Source: Aequorivita iocasae
Lineage (GTDB): Bacteria; Bacteroidota; Bacteroidia; Flavobacteriales; Flavobacteriaceae
Length of the DNA: 64,000 nucleotides
NCBI RefSeq assembly: GCF_016757735.1
Contig: NZ_CP068439.1
Location: forward strand, 186,001 to 250,000
Direction: 5' to 3'
The translations under genes were made by a program, and so were the position numbers. Below the pieces are notes generated by a model. The model saw nothing but the letters and a program-made list of their open reading frames with translations, searched no databases and was not told the DNA's origin. Below, piece after piece: positions 41,470 to 50,399 of this stretch (positions are counted from its first letter, which is position 1; each line of letters opens with the position of its first letter).

Positions 41470-42546
41470 TTACTGTCTACTGATTTTCGGATCGAGCCAG
41501 CCGTAAATTATATCCACAAAAATATTGATTAAAATAAACAATGTGGCAATAACTATAACTGCGCCCATAATTACGGGTAAATCGAGGGTGTTTAATGCAT
41601 TTACAATTTCCTTTCCCAGTCCGTTCCAACCGAAAATGTATTCTACGAAAACGGCTCCCGCAAGCATTGAGGCAAACCAGCCTGAAATTGCTGTAACTAC
41701 AGGATTTAAAGAATTTTTTAATGCATGTCTTTTTATAATTTGATAAAAAGAAAGCCCTTTTGCTTTTGCCGTGCGAATGTAATCCTGGTTCAAAACCTCG
41801 AGCAATGAATTGCGCATCAATTGGCTCACAACCGCCAACGGCCGGATGCCCAAAACAAGGGCCGGGAGTATTAAATTTTTCCATTGAATGTATTTGCCGT
41901 TCCCAAAATCGTCAACTTCGTAAAGGCTTCCTGTCATATTCAAATTTGTGTATTCGTGAAGCAAAAAACCGAAAATCCACGCAAAGATAATCGCACTGAA
42001 AAATGAGGGAACGCTCATCCCCAGAGTGCTTACCAATTGAATGGCTTTATCAATAAACCCATCCTTAAAAAGCACGGAAATAATTCCGAGGAAAACCCCA
42101 ATAATCATTGCAATTACAATTGCTGAAACCGCAAGAATAAAGGTATTGGGAAGTGTTTCAGAAATAACTTCGCTCACCTCTTTTCCGTTTTTTTGAAAGG
42201 ATTCGCGCAAATAGGGCGTTTTTAAAACCACGTTTGTATTTCCGACAGAGAATAATTTTGCCGCATTGTATTTTCCCTCGGCAAGAAAAGTGTAATCGTC
42301 CGGAATTTTACTGTGAAAGGATATGGGCGACAAATCATTTAAATATCTTATATATTGCACCGAAACGGGCTGGTCAAAACCGTATTTCTTTTTTACAACG
42401 GCAAGTTGTTCCGCGGTTTCGTTTTGGCCGAGCATCATGCGCGCGGGGTCGCCGGGAAGGATTGTAAACAGCAGAAAAATCACGGTCACAACCCCAAACA
42501 ATGTAAGTAATGCATAACCTAATTTTTGAAGTATGTAACTCCCCAC
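41470..42546 (-). CDS. ABC transporter permease, DppB/OppB type
   Basis: This inner-membrane permease belongs to the peptide/nickel ABC importer family. There is one N-terminal TM helix (about 9-30, with LFGVVTVIFLLFTILPGDPARM), a periplasmic loop (about 35-130) and five further helices. The EAA-like loop is seen as LNQDYIRTAKAKGLSFYQII (about 248-267), which contacts the ATPase. The length of 358 fits. No second permease, ATPase or binding protein is next to it, so its partners are elsewhere. It is transcribed with the flanking BT_3928-type and TlpA-like genes. Confidence 0.9.
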   Translation of the reverse strand: MGSYILQKLGYALLTLFGVVTVIFLLFTILPGDPARMMLGQNETAEQLAVVKKKYGFDQPVSVQYIRYLNDLSPISFHSKIPDDYTFLAEGKYNAAKLFSVGNTNVVLKTPYLRESFQKNGKEVSEVISETLPNTFILAVSAIVIAMIIGVFLGIISVLFKDGFIDKAIQLVSTLGMSVPSFFSAIIFAWIFGFLLHEYTNLNMTGSLYEVDDFGNGKYIQWKNLILPALVLGIRPLAVVSQLMRNSLLEVLNQDYIRTAKAKGLSFYQIIKRHALKNSLNPVVTAISGWFASMLAGAVFVEYIFGWNGLGKEIVNALNTLDLPVIMGAVIVIATLFILINIFVDIIYGWLDPKISRQ

Positions 42547-42596
42547 TTTTCTATTCTTTATTGTTTATTATTATTTTTTATTGCTCGTGGTTTTGG

Positions 42597-44303
42597 CTAT
42601 TGCTTAACCTGCTCTATAGTAAGAGGTTTGTATTCAAAATCTTGGCCGAAAAGTATTTTGGCATATTCCTCAACAGTTTCTTCAAAACCTGCTTCTTTTC
42701 TTCTTTGGTTTACCGTTTCAGGATTTTCAATGGGCCAGATAAATTTTTCGCCATCTCTTTCCATTCTTCCTTGTGTTCCGTAAATTTGGGGTTTGCCTTC
42801 ATCCATTAAATATCTATCTTCCATCATTGCTACCAATTTCATAGGAATTTCTCCTTCTTTGCCAGCCTTCTTAATTAAATGTATATACTCACCAATTTTA
42901 GTTGAATGTTGCAATACATACCATGCTGCAGTATTCGTGGGCTCACCGACCATAGATTTGCCTGGGTATCCCACAGTGTTAAATATTTTTTCTACATAAT
43001 TTAAATTCGCACTATCAATAACCACTTGCATTTTCCATAAGTCCCCGCTGTATTCAGCTTCGGAAAGACCCATACTTTCACCCAATTTCTTTCTTTCTAC
43101 CAAAGATTTTGTCTGCATCAGCGTGCGGTATTTTTGGTCCAGCACTGCAATGCTGTCCAAACGCTGTTTTAAGGAAAGGTCCAATTTGGGTTTTGCGTTT
43201 TCGACTACTGGAAGTTGCAATTTTTGGGCATCGTTCCAGTGAAGCTTTTGTTTTATGGTTCCGTTGTCAAGTTCCAAAATCCCCGGATTACTGCGGACGA
43301 TGGTTTTCAGCGTAGTTTCATCGCAGAAGTAAAATTTGAAATTCAATTTATATTCCTCCGTCAAAGCTTCGGTCATTTCCTGCGAGGATGCCGAAAGGCC
43401 AATCACGCTATAACCATTTTTTAAGGCTTTATCGGTCACCTCTTTTATAGGAATGTAACCGTCCTTTTCGGTATTTCCCAAACTATAAGCAATCACAACC
43501 ACCAGATTTTCTTCATTTAAAAATTGTTCAGTGTAATCCTCGCCATCCCTTTCCATCGTAAAATCATGGATTGGCGGGGTGTAGCCCTCCTGTATCATTT
43601 CGGTTTCGGTACTTATCAATTCCCCATCCACCTGCGGATATTCGCCGTTTGTAGTGATAACTTTTTCTTCGCCATTAACGTTGAATTTCCACTTATATTC
43701 ATAAATAGGGCCTGGTGCACCTTCAGGAACCGTCATTCCTTCCTTAATATTCGCACCTATTTTATACGGACGGAAATCGATTATCGGTAGATGCAACAAA
43801 ACATAATAAGTAATTCCGAGACAGAAAACGAAGGATGCAAAAATGAGGATGCTCCGTATTCCTTTTGTGAAAAATGGCTGAATATATTTTTGTCCCACAA
43901 AAAGTATCAAAATCAAAACCAGTAATACGATATCTTTTGTGAAAGATTCCCAAGGCGTGAGTTTTATGGCATCGCCAAAGCAGCCGCAATCGGTCACCTT
44001 GTTGAAATATGCCGAATAAAATGTGAGAAATGTGAAAAACACGATCATCAGCAACAAGGCCCAAAGTGTAAATTTTTTCAGATAACCCAAAAGCAAAGCA
44101 ACGCCCAGCAGCACTTCAAAAATGACGACGAATATTGCAATCAGCAACGCATAAGGCACCAAAAACCCAAGATCCAAAACTTCGGGGGCGAAATAATCCT
44201 TCAGCTTAAATGAAAAACCAACGGGGTCGTTCAGTTTTATCAATCCGCTGATTATAAAAAGTACTCCAACAATTATTCGTGATATTCCTACTAGTATTTT
44301 CAT
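42597..44303 (-). CDS. BT_3928-type DoxX-like membrane protein fused to DUF6624
   Basis: The N-terminal half (about 1-170) has four or five TM helices of DoxX/MauE type, with VTDCGCFGDAIKLTPWESF between helices 3 and 4. Next is a thioredoxin-fold-like region (about 180-365, NLVVVIAYSLGN, YSVIGLSASSQEM). This combination is the BT_3928 family. The last 190 residues (about 375-568) are a separate domain resembling DUF6624 (IFNTVGYPGKSMVGEPTNTA, WYVLQHS, MMEDRYLMDEGKPQIYGTQG). That second part is not in the usual BT_3928 protein, so this appears to be a fusion. It starts 25 bases after the DUF1599 gene and is co-transcribed with it. Confidence 0.85.
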   Translation of the reverse strand: MKILVGISRIIVGVLFIISGLIKLNDPVGFSFKLKDYFAPEVLDLGFLVPYALLIAIFVVIFEVLLGVALLLGYLKKFTLWALLLMIVFFTFLTFYSAYFNKVTDCGCFGDAIKLTPWESFTKDIVLLVLILILFVGQKYIQPFFTKGIRSILIFASFVFCLGITYYVLLHLPIIDFRPYKIGANIKEGMTVPEGAPGPIYEYKWKFNVNGEEKVITTNGEYPQVDGELISTETEMIQEGYTPPIHDFTMERDGEDYTEQFLNEENLVVVIAYSLGNTEKDGYIPIKEVTDKALKNGYSVIGLSASSQEMTEALTEEYKLNFKFYFCDETTLKTIVRSNPGILELDNGTIKQKLHWNDAQKLQLPVVENAKPKLDLSLKQRLDSIAVLDQKYRTLMQTKSLVERKKLGESMGLSEAEYSGDLWKMQVVIDSANLNYVEKIFNTVGYPGKSMVGEPTNTAAWYVLQHSTKIGEYIHLIKKAGKEGEIPMKLVAMMEDRYLMDEGKPQIYGTQGRMERDGEKFIWPIENPETVNQRRKEAGFEETVEEYAKILFGQDFEYKPLTIEQVKQ

Positions 44304-44328
44304 CCCTTATAAGTCTTTTTTCTTTATT

Positions 44329-44871
44329 CTATTTTCTTTCCTTTAAATGAATCAGCGCAAAAACCGCATAATTTATCATATCCTGATAATTCGCATCAAT
44401 TCCTTCAGAAACCAAGGTTTTCCCGCTATTGTTTTCAATTTGCTTTACGCGCAGTAATTTCTGAAGAATCAAATCCGTCAGCGAACTTACCCGCATATCG
44501 CGCCACGCCTCGCCGTAATCGTGGTTTTTGTCCATCATCAACTGTTTGGTTTTCGCCACTTGCTCATCGTAAAGTTGGGTGGCCTCTTCCAAGGACAGGT
44601 CGGGCTGCTCCACTACGCCTTTATCCAGTTGGATAAGCGCCATTATGGAATAATTTACAATCCCGATAAACTCGCTGGTTTCGTCCTCTTCAATTTTTCG
44701 CTCCGCATTTTGCTGCAAACCACGGATGCGCTGTGCCTTTATAAAAATTTGGTCGGTAAGGGACGGAAGCCTGAGAATGCGCCACGCGCTTCCGTAATCG
44801 TGCATTTTCTTGATAAACAGCTCCCTGCATTTTTCAATCTGGTCGTTATATTGATTTGAAGTATCGGCCAT
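44329..44871 (-). CDS. DUF1599 domain protein
   Basis: This 180-residue cytoplasmic protein is built from two copies of one helical unit: YNDQIEKCRELFIKKMHDYGSAW (residues about 7-29) and YDEQVAKTKQLMMDKNHDYGEAW (about 100-122). Each is followed by R-x-x-SLTD-x-I-x-x-K. The pattern with repeated HDYG/AW resembles all-alpha NTP pyrophosphatase-like folds, but no activity is established for DUF1599. It is the first gene of the cluster down to clpS and is divergent from folP. Confidence 0.9.
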   Translation of the reverse strand: MADTSNQYNDQIEKCRELFIKKMHDYGSAWRILRLPSLTDQIFIKAQRIRGLQQNAERKIEEDETSEFIGIVNYSIMALIQLDKGVVEQPDLSLEEATQLYDEQVAKTKQLMMDKNHDYGEAWRDMRVSSLTDLILQKLLRVKQIENNSGKTLVSEGIDANYQDMINYAVFALIHLKERK

Positions 44872-44925
44872 TAGTGATGTCTAAGATTTTGCGTAAATTT
44901 CGCTTAAATATATCAATTTAAAAAA

Positions 44926-45753
44926 TTGCAGACCCTTAATTGCCGAGGCCAACTCATAGACCTTTCCAAGCCCAAAGTGATGGGCATTATAAATATTACG
45001 CCAGATTCGTTTTATGACGGCGGAAAAACTTTTTCAGAAAAGGAAATTTTGAAACAAGCCAAAAAATTGCTTTCGGAAGGCGCTACATTTTTGGATGTAG
45101 GCGGTTACAGTACACGCCCGGGTGCTGAGGAAGTTTCAGAAAAAGATGAGATTGAAAGAGCTGCTGGAGCAATTGAAACTATTCTGAAAAGTTTTCCACA
45201 AGCGTTGATTTCCGTAGACACTTTCCGAAGCGAAGTTGCAAAAAAAGCCGTGGAAGCTGGAGCAGCGATTGTTAATGATGTTTCCGGTGGAACTTTGGAT
45301 GCTGAAATGTATAAAGTTGTTGCAAAACTGAAGGTGCCGTATATTTTGATGCACATGCGCGGTAACCCAAAAACGATGGCAAAACTTACCGAATATAAAA
45401 ATGTAACCATTGATGTATTAAAAGATTTAGCTGAAAAAATAGCGCTTGCTAAATCGGAAGGCATCAACGATATCATTGCCGATCCGGGTTTTGGCTTTGC
45501 CAAAACCCGACAACAAAGTTTTCAGCTTTTGAATAATCTGGAGCTTTTTCAAAATTTGGACGTTCCAATTTTAGCGGGTATTTCCCGAAAATCCATGATT
45601 TACAAAACGTTGGATACTTCCGCAGAAAATGCATTGAACGGAACCACTTCGCTAAATACAATCGCGCTTTTAAAAGGTGCATCCATCTTAAGGGTGCACG
45701 ATGTAAAAGAAGCCGTGGAATGTGTAAAATTGTTTGAAAACCTAAAATCTTGA
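44926..45753 (+). CDS. folP: Dihydropteroate synthase (TTG start)
   Basis: FolP is the folate pathway enzyme that joins p-aminobenzoate to the pterin, and the target of sulfonamides. The motifs are VMGIINITPDSFYDGG (about 18-33), VGGYSTRPGAEEVS (about 59-72), VNDVSGGT and the C-terminal LRVHDV. The length is 275. The first codon is TTG at 44926: no ATG lies between an in-frame stop at 44905 and residue 19, and the family N-terminus (NCRGQLIDLSKPKVMG) requires this start. It is followed 50 bases later by the diadenylate cyclase gene, a pair common in flavobacteria. Confidence 0.94.
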   Translation: MQTLNCRGQLIDLSKPKVMGIINITPDSFYDGGKTFSEKEILKQAKKLLSEGATFLDVGGYSTRPGAEEVSEKDEIERAAGAIETILKSFPQALISVDTFRSEVAKKAVEAGAAIVNDVSGGTLDAEMYKVVAKLKVPYILMHMRGNPKTMAKLTEYKNVTIDVLKDLAEKIALAKSEGINDIIADPGFGFAKTRQQSFQLLNNLELFQNLDVPILAGISRKSMIYKTLDTSAENALNGTTSLNTIALLKGASILRVHDVKEAVECVKLFENLKS

Positions 45754-45803
45754 CGGCAATCCATTAAAATTTTTAAAGTACTTTTACAAAAAAACGCACA
45801 CCT

Positions 45804-46577
45804 TTGGATTTTCTCGACATTCGGATTATAGACATAGTAGATATTTTACTGGTGGCTTTCCTATTGTATTACCTCTATAATTTGGTAAAGGGTACCGTGG
45901 CCATCAATATTTTGGTTGGAATAATTATAGTTTATGCCATTTACGTAGTCACCCAACTTTTGGAGATGGAACTTTTGAGCAAGATTCTGGGCGGCTTTTT
46001 AGGTGTTGGTATGTTTGCCTTGGTGGTAGTTTTTCAGCCCGAAATCAGGAAGTTTTTGTTGATGCTGGGCTCTACCAATTTCAACGCGCGACGAAGGTTT
46101 TTAAAACAGTTTAAATTCTCGGGAAATGATTCCACCCTTAAAACAAATCTGGAAGGAATTATAGCGGCCTGCAAAAAAATGTCTGCTTCACACACCGGAG
46201 CTTTGATTGTACTTCAGCGTAACAATAGCCTTGATTTTGTTAAAAACACTGGTGATGAAATGAACTTGGAAGTAAACCAGCCAATTATTGAAAGTATTTT
46301 TTTCAAGAACAGTCCGTTGCATGACGGCGCCATAATAATTGAGGAAAACCGAATTACTGCAACGCGCGTTATTTTGCCCGTTTCAAACGACAGAAAAATT
46401 CCGTTGCGTTTTGGGCTCCGGCACCGCGCCGCAGTGGGTATTACTGAAAAGACAGATGCGGTGTGCCTTGTTGTGTCGGAAGAAAACGGACAGATTTCGT
46501 ATTTAAAGGATGGTGATTTTGTACTGTTTGAAAATGTGGATGAACTTATGAAAATTTTGAAAAAAGATTTAAGTTAA
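45804..46577 (+). CDS. cdaA: Diadenylate cyclase CdaA (TTG start)
   Basis: CdaA makes cyclic di-AMP, a second messenger for osmotic and cell-wall control. Three N-terminal TM helices (about 10-85) precede the DAC domain (about 105-245) with its catalytic DGA (SPLHDGAII) and RHRA (FGLRHRAAVG) motifs. The start is TTG at 45804: no ATG occurs between the folP stop and this codon, the next internal Met is about residue 54, and MDFLDIRIIDIVDILLVAF is the family N-terminus. It overlaps the convergent ABC exporter gene by four bases. Confidence 0.94.
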   Translation: MDFLDIRIIDIVDILLVAFLLYYLYNLVKGTVAINILVGIIIVYAIYVVTQLLEMELLSKILGGFLGVGMFALVVVFQPEIRKFLLMLGSTNFNARRRFLKQFKFSGNDSTLKTNLEGIIAACKKMSASHTGALIVLQRNNSLDFVKNTGDEMNLEVNQPIIESIFFKNSPLHDGAIIIEENRITATRVILPVSNDRKIPLRFGLRHRAAVGITEKTDAVCLVVSEENGQISYLKDGDFVLFENVDELMKILKKDLS

Positions 46578-48340
46578 AGAGCTTCCTCAGCCATGAATTG
46601 TACTTCATAGAGATTTCTATATAAACCTTTTTCGAGTTTCAGCAATTTTTTATGAGTACCTTCTTCCACAATCTTTCCAGCGTCCATTACTATTATTTTA
46701 TCCGCCTTTTTGATGGTTGCCAATCGGTGCGCGATCACAATCGAGGTTCTTCCTTTGGTAATTTTGTCTGTAGCAGTTTGAATCAATTCCTCGGAATAGG
46801 TATCTACGGAAGAAGTGGCCTCGTCCAAAACCAAAATACTGGGTTTGCTCACATAGGCGCGAAGAAAAGCAATCAACTGTCTTTGCCCAGAAGAGAGCAT
46901 GCTCCCGCGTTCCTTCACATTATAATGATAGCCATCAGGAAGCGATTGTATGAATTTATGGACGCCTATTTCCTTTGCTGCTGCTATTACTTCTTCTTCG
47001 GAAATGTTTGGATTATTCAGCGTAATATTGTTTAAAATAGAATCTGCAAAAAGGAACACATCCTGCAAAACAACAGCAATTTGGCTCCTCAGTGACGCCA
47101 GTTTATAATCCTTTAAAGAAATTCCGTCTATCAAAATATCGCCGCTATTTATTTCGTAAAAACGATTCAAAAGATTGATAATTGTACTTTTTCCGGCACC
47201 GGTCGCGCCCACGATGGCCACGGTTTCACCGGGATTGGCCTTAAACGAAATTCCTTTAATCACTTCTTCATCTTCATTATACCCGAAGTGTACATTTTTG
47301 AATTCAATTTCACCGTTGGTACTGGTATAATCAACCGTGCCCGTATCTGCAATGTGCGATTTGGTATCGAGAATCCCGAAAACGCGGTTTGCCGCTACCA
47401 TCCCCATTTGTAAGGTGTTAAATTTATCAGCTATCTGCCGAAGCGGTCTAAACAGCATTTCGGCATATTGTATAAATGCTGTAATTATTCCCAGTGTTAC
47501 AAAACCTCCGCCAATAACATTCAAACCACCATACCAAACAACCAAACCCGTGGCTACAGCACCTGCCGTTTCTGCAATGGGAAAGAAAATAGAGTTGTAC
47601 CAAACAGTTTTTATCCAAGCTTTACGATGGTCTTTGTTTATTTCCTGAAACCGTTCGTACTCGGTTTTTTCACGGGTGAAAATTTGAACTATTTTCATCC
47701 CTGTAATTCTTTCTTGAACAAAGGTATTTAGATTTGCCACTTGATTCCGAACGTCTTCAAAAGCTACTTTCATCGCTTTTTGGAACACACGGGTGGCATA
47801 GAGAATAAAGGGCAAAACAATAAAAACAATGAGCGACAACCGCCAGCTTTGGTAAAGCATAAACCCCGCGATTACGAGCATTTTCAATAGGTCACTAATA
47901 ATCATAAACAAACCTTCGCTGAAAATACTTGAGATGGTTTCCACATCGTTCACAGCGCGGGTCGTCAATCTTCCGACGGCGCTCTTATCAAAATATTTCA
48001 TTTTGAAACTCATCATCAAGCGGAAGAGTTTTTGGCGCATATCCCGGATTACGCTTTGGCCGAGCCAGTTTGTGTAGAATATAAAAGCGAATTGAAATAT
48101 TACTTCCAGCATAAGTACAACCACCATTAAGATGATGTACTTCATAAACCCCTCTCCGTCTTTGGGAACCATGGAATTGTCTATGGCCAACTCCAAAAGA
48201 TATGGACGCAGTACCGCCAGACCAGACATTACAATTGCCGCAAAAGCAACAAAATAAAACACCCCGCGATACGGCTTTGTAAAAGCCAGCAATCGCTTAA
48301 AAAGCTTAAAATCGAATGCGTTTCCTGTGGTTTCTGCCAT
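46574..48340 (-). CDS. ABC exporter, MsbA-like fused membrane-ATPase protein
   Basis: This 588-residue half-transporter acts as a homodimer in the inner membrane, for lipid or drug export in the family. The N-terminal membrane domain has six helices (about 20-310). The ATPase domain (about 340-580) has Walker A GATGAGKST, signature LSSGQRQ, Walker B ILVLDEATS and the H-loop IVIAHRLAT. The EGTH motif is near the end. It overlaps cdaA at its 3' end and its ATG overlaps the truA stop by one base (TAATG), so it is co-transcribed with truA. Confidence 0.92.
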   Translation of the reverse strand: MAETTGNAFDFKLFKRLLAFTKPYRGVFYFVAFAAIVMSGLAVLRPYLLELAIDNSMVPKDGEGFMKYIILMVVVLMLEVIFQFAFIFYTNWLGQSVIRDMRQKLFRLMMSFKMKYFDKSAVGRLTTRAVNDVETISSIFSEGLFMIISDLLKMLVIAGFMLYQSWRLSLIVFIVLPFILYATRVFQKAMKVAFEDVRNQVANLNTFVQERITGMKIVQIFTREKTEYERFQEINKDHRKAWIKTVWYNSIFFPIAETAGAVATGLVVWYGGLNVIGGGFVTLGIITAFIQYAEMLFRPLRQIADKFNTLQMGMVAANRVFGILDTKSHIADTGTVDYTSTNGEIEFKNVHFGYNEDEEVIKGISFKANPGETVAIVGATGAGKSTIINLLNRFYEINSGDILIDGISLKDYKLASLRSQIAVVLQDVFLFADSILNNITLNNPNISEEEVIAAAKEIGVHKFIQSLPDGYHYNVKERGSMLSSGQRQLIAFLRAYVSKPSILVLDEATSSVDTYSEELIQTATDKITKGRTSIVIAHRLATIKKADKIIVMDAGKIVEEGTHKKLLKLEKGLYRNLYEVQFMAEEAL

Positions 48341-49083
48341 TATGCTTTTATGTTATCGGGGTAAATAACTTTCGTTAAATACAATCCGTGTGCGGGTGCG
48401 GATGCACCCGCTTCTTCCCTACGTTTACTTTTCAGTATTCTCTTAAATTCTTCCAATGTAGTTTTTCCGTAACCCACATCTAAAAGGGTTCCAACGATTG
48501 CGCGGACCATATTCCGAAGAAAGCGGTCTGCGGCAATGGTAAAAATAAGTTTATTATCCGTAGCTTTCCAAAATGCTTTTACGATGGTGCAATTGTACGT
48601 TTTTACATCGGTTTTGGAACGTGAAAAGCATTGAAAATCTCTATGGGTAAATAGCATTTCAGCGGCTTGGTTCATTAAATCCAGTGCTGGTTTATTGTTT
48701 ATCTGAAATGCAAAATCCTGAGAAAACGGGTCTTTTTTAAGCGAAATTAAATATTCATATTCTCTTTCAACCGCATCAAAACGCGCGTGAGCATCTTCCG
48801 TTACTTCAAAAATATTTTTTACTGAAATATCCTTCGGAAGAAAGGAATTCATTCTAAAGATAAATTCATCAAAATTTTCAATTTCATCAAAATCGAAATG
48901 GGCAAAAAGCTGTTTGGCGTGCACCCCGGTATCCGTTCTGCCAGCGCCCGTGAGCTTTATATCCTTTCGAAGCAAGGTTGAAATGGTTTCCTCCAAAACT
49001 TGTTGTACGCTAATCTGTTCGGGCTGGCGCTGCCATCCAAAATAATTTTTCCCGTTATAGGCTATTTCAATAAAATATCGCAA
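48340..49083 (-). CDS. truA: tRNA pseudouridine synthase A
   Basis: TruA forms pseudouridine at positions 38-40 of tRNA anticodon stems. The catalytic Asp is in GAGRTDTGVHA (about 46-56). YFGWQRQP at the N-terminus, ARFDAVEREYEYLI and the C-terminal FLRNMVRAIVGTLLDVGYGK are all typical. The length of 247 is normal. It is the first gene of the transcript with the MsbA-like ABC gene. Confidence 0.95.
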   Translation of the reverse strand: MRYFIEIAYNGKNYFGWQRQPEQISVQQVLEETISTLLRKDIKLTGAGRTDTGVHAKQLFAHFDFDEIENFDEFIFRMNSFLPKDISVKNIFEVTEDAHARFDAVEREYEYLISLKKDPFSQDFAFQINNKPALDLMNQAAEMLFTHRDFQCFSRSKTDVKTYNCTIVKAFWKATDNKLIFTIAADRFLRNMVRAIVGTLLDVGYGKTTLEEFKRILKSKRREEAGASAPAHGLYLTKVIYPDNIKA

Positions 49084-49185
49084 TTATTTATTTTTCAGAA
49101 TTGACAAAATTACAATTTAGAAATAAGCATTCGTATTATTACTTTGAAAAACTTGATACCTTCGCAAAATATTAAATACTCCATT

Positions 49186-49677
49186 TTGATAAAAATACTT
49201 TTGCTAAGTGACACACACAGTTACATTGACGAAAAAATCCTGAAATACGTAAAACAGGCTGATGAAGTATGGCATGCAGGCGATATTGGCGATCTTTCGG
49301 TCACAGATGCCATCAAAAAACTAAAACCACTTCGCGCGGTTTACGGAAATATTGATAACACGGAAGCGCGCATGGAGTTTCCGCTGCACAACCGTTTTAT
49401 GTGCGAAGGGGTTGACGTTTGGATAACGCACATTGGCGGCTATCCGGGAAGGTACAATCCGTCGATCCGGCAAGAAATTTATTCCAATCCACCAAAAATC
49501 TTTATTTGTGGCCATTCGCATATTTTGAAGGTCATGCCCGATAAAACCACCGGACTGCTTCATATGAATCCCGGTGCGGTGGGAAAACACGGTTTTCAAA
49601 AAGTGAGAACTATGCTTCGGTTTGAGATTGATGGTGAAAAAATCCAGAATCTGGAAGTTATTGAATTTGAGAAATAG
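49186..49677 (+). CDS. YfcE/MJ0936-type metallophosphoesterase (TTG start)
   Basis: This small calcineurin-like phosphodiesterase has a dinuclear metal site. The metal ligands are seen in order in LLSDTHSYID, HAGDIGDL, VYGNID, ITHIGG and ICGHSH, followed by MNPGAVGKHG. The substrate is unknown. The start is placed at TTG 49186, giving MIKILLLSDTHS, the usual family N-terminus. A TTG further upstream (49144) would put the start within promoter-like sequence (TTACTTTG at 49139, TACCTTCG at 49157). No ATG is available. It stands alone. Confidence 0.88.
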   Translation: MIKILLLSDTHSYIDEKILKYVKQADEVWHAGDIGDLSVTDAIKKLKPLRAVYGNIDNTEARMEFPLHNRFMCEGVDVWITHIGGYPGRYNPSIRQEIYSNPPKIFICGHSHILKVMPDKTTGLLHMNPGAVGKHGFQKVRTMLRFEIDGEKIQNLEVIEFEK

Positions 49678-49727
49678 TTTTTGGCGAAAAGCGAAAAGGA
49701 ATTAGGAATTGGAAAAATATTTGAAAA

Positions 49728-49761
49728 CAAAAAACCCCCGAAGTTGGCATACTCCGGGGGT
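49728..49761 (-). terminator. Terminator of the DUF4293 gene
   Basis: ACCCCCG (49734-49740) with CGGGGGT (49755-49761), extendable with one mismatch, is followed on the minus strand by a T-run. It lies 26 bases after the DUF4293 stop. Confidence 0.85.
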
Positions 49762-49786
49762 CTTGCACTAATATACCAAGATTGGT

Positions 49787-50197
49787 TTACCGTAAACGAT
49801 CAACAGATTTTACGAGGTCCTCATCCCTTTTTATGGCCTTGTTGGCCAGCACTAAAAATACGATAGAAATGATGGGAAGAAGCACCCCAATACCCTTCTC
49901 TGAAACCAATGTTTCTCCGGATAAAGTAAGCGATCTGTAAACGAAAACTCCTAGTAATACAAAGTTTGATATGATGTTTAAACGGTTGAGCACAAACTGT
50001 AACTGCCGTTTTTTAAAACTTAAAATTGAAATGATAGTAAGCGCAATGGAAATAAATACAAGACCAAAGACCAACGGTTCATCACGCTCCATAACCGCTG
50101 CCCCATCTTCACCTAAAATAACGGGAAACCACATATATAAGGCTCCCATAATAAGTGCGGAAACGATTAAGTAAATGGTCTGGATGCGTTGAATCAT
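49787..50197 (-). CDS. DUF4293 family membrane protein
   Basis: This four-helix membrane protein of 136 residues belongs to a Bacteroidota family of unknown function. It starts MIQRIQTIYLIVSALIMGA and ends KAIKRDEDLVKSVDRLR, both family signatures. TM helices lie at about 7-25, 43-60, 72-90 and 100-117. It is divergent from rho, an arrangement I recall from other flavobacteria. It ends at its own terminator. Confidence 0.92.
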   Translation of the reverse strand: MIQRIQTIYLIVSALIMGALYMWFPVILGEDGAAVMERDEPLVFGLVFISIALTIISILSFKKRQLQFVLNRLNIISNFVLLGVFVYRSLTLSGETLVSEKGIGVLLPIISIVFLVLANKAIKRDEDLVKSVDRLR

Positions 50198-50399
50198 GTT
50201 GCAAAAACTAAAATGTGCAGCAAAAATACTGTTTCTTTTTAAAAAAAATAACGGTACTTTTTAATTTATTGTTGTATTATTGCAGTAACAATTCGTAACC
50301 AACTCAACAAGGGTTACTTAGTCTTCGAAAAAATTTTCAACGTACTTACCTTCTCAAAAGGAACATAACAGTATCAACTTTAACAACAGTATTTTCTAC

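Noticed and set aside
49144-49185. Upstream TTG (49144) as start of the metallophosphoesterase
   Set aside because: It lies within promoter-like boxes and adds a non-conserved extension; TTG 49186 gives the family N-terminus.
49681-49866. 61-residue plus-strand ORF after the metallophosphoesterase gene
   Set aside because: It runs across the DUF4293 terminator and the antisense of that gene; no family resemblance or signal is seen.
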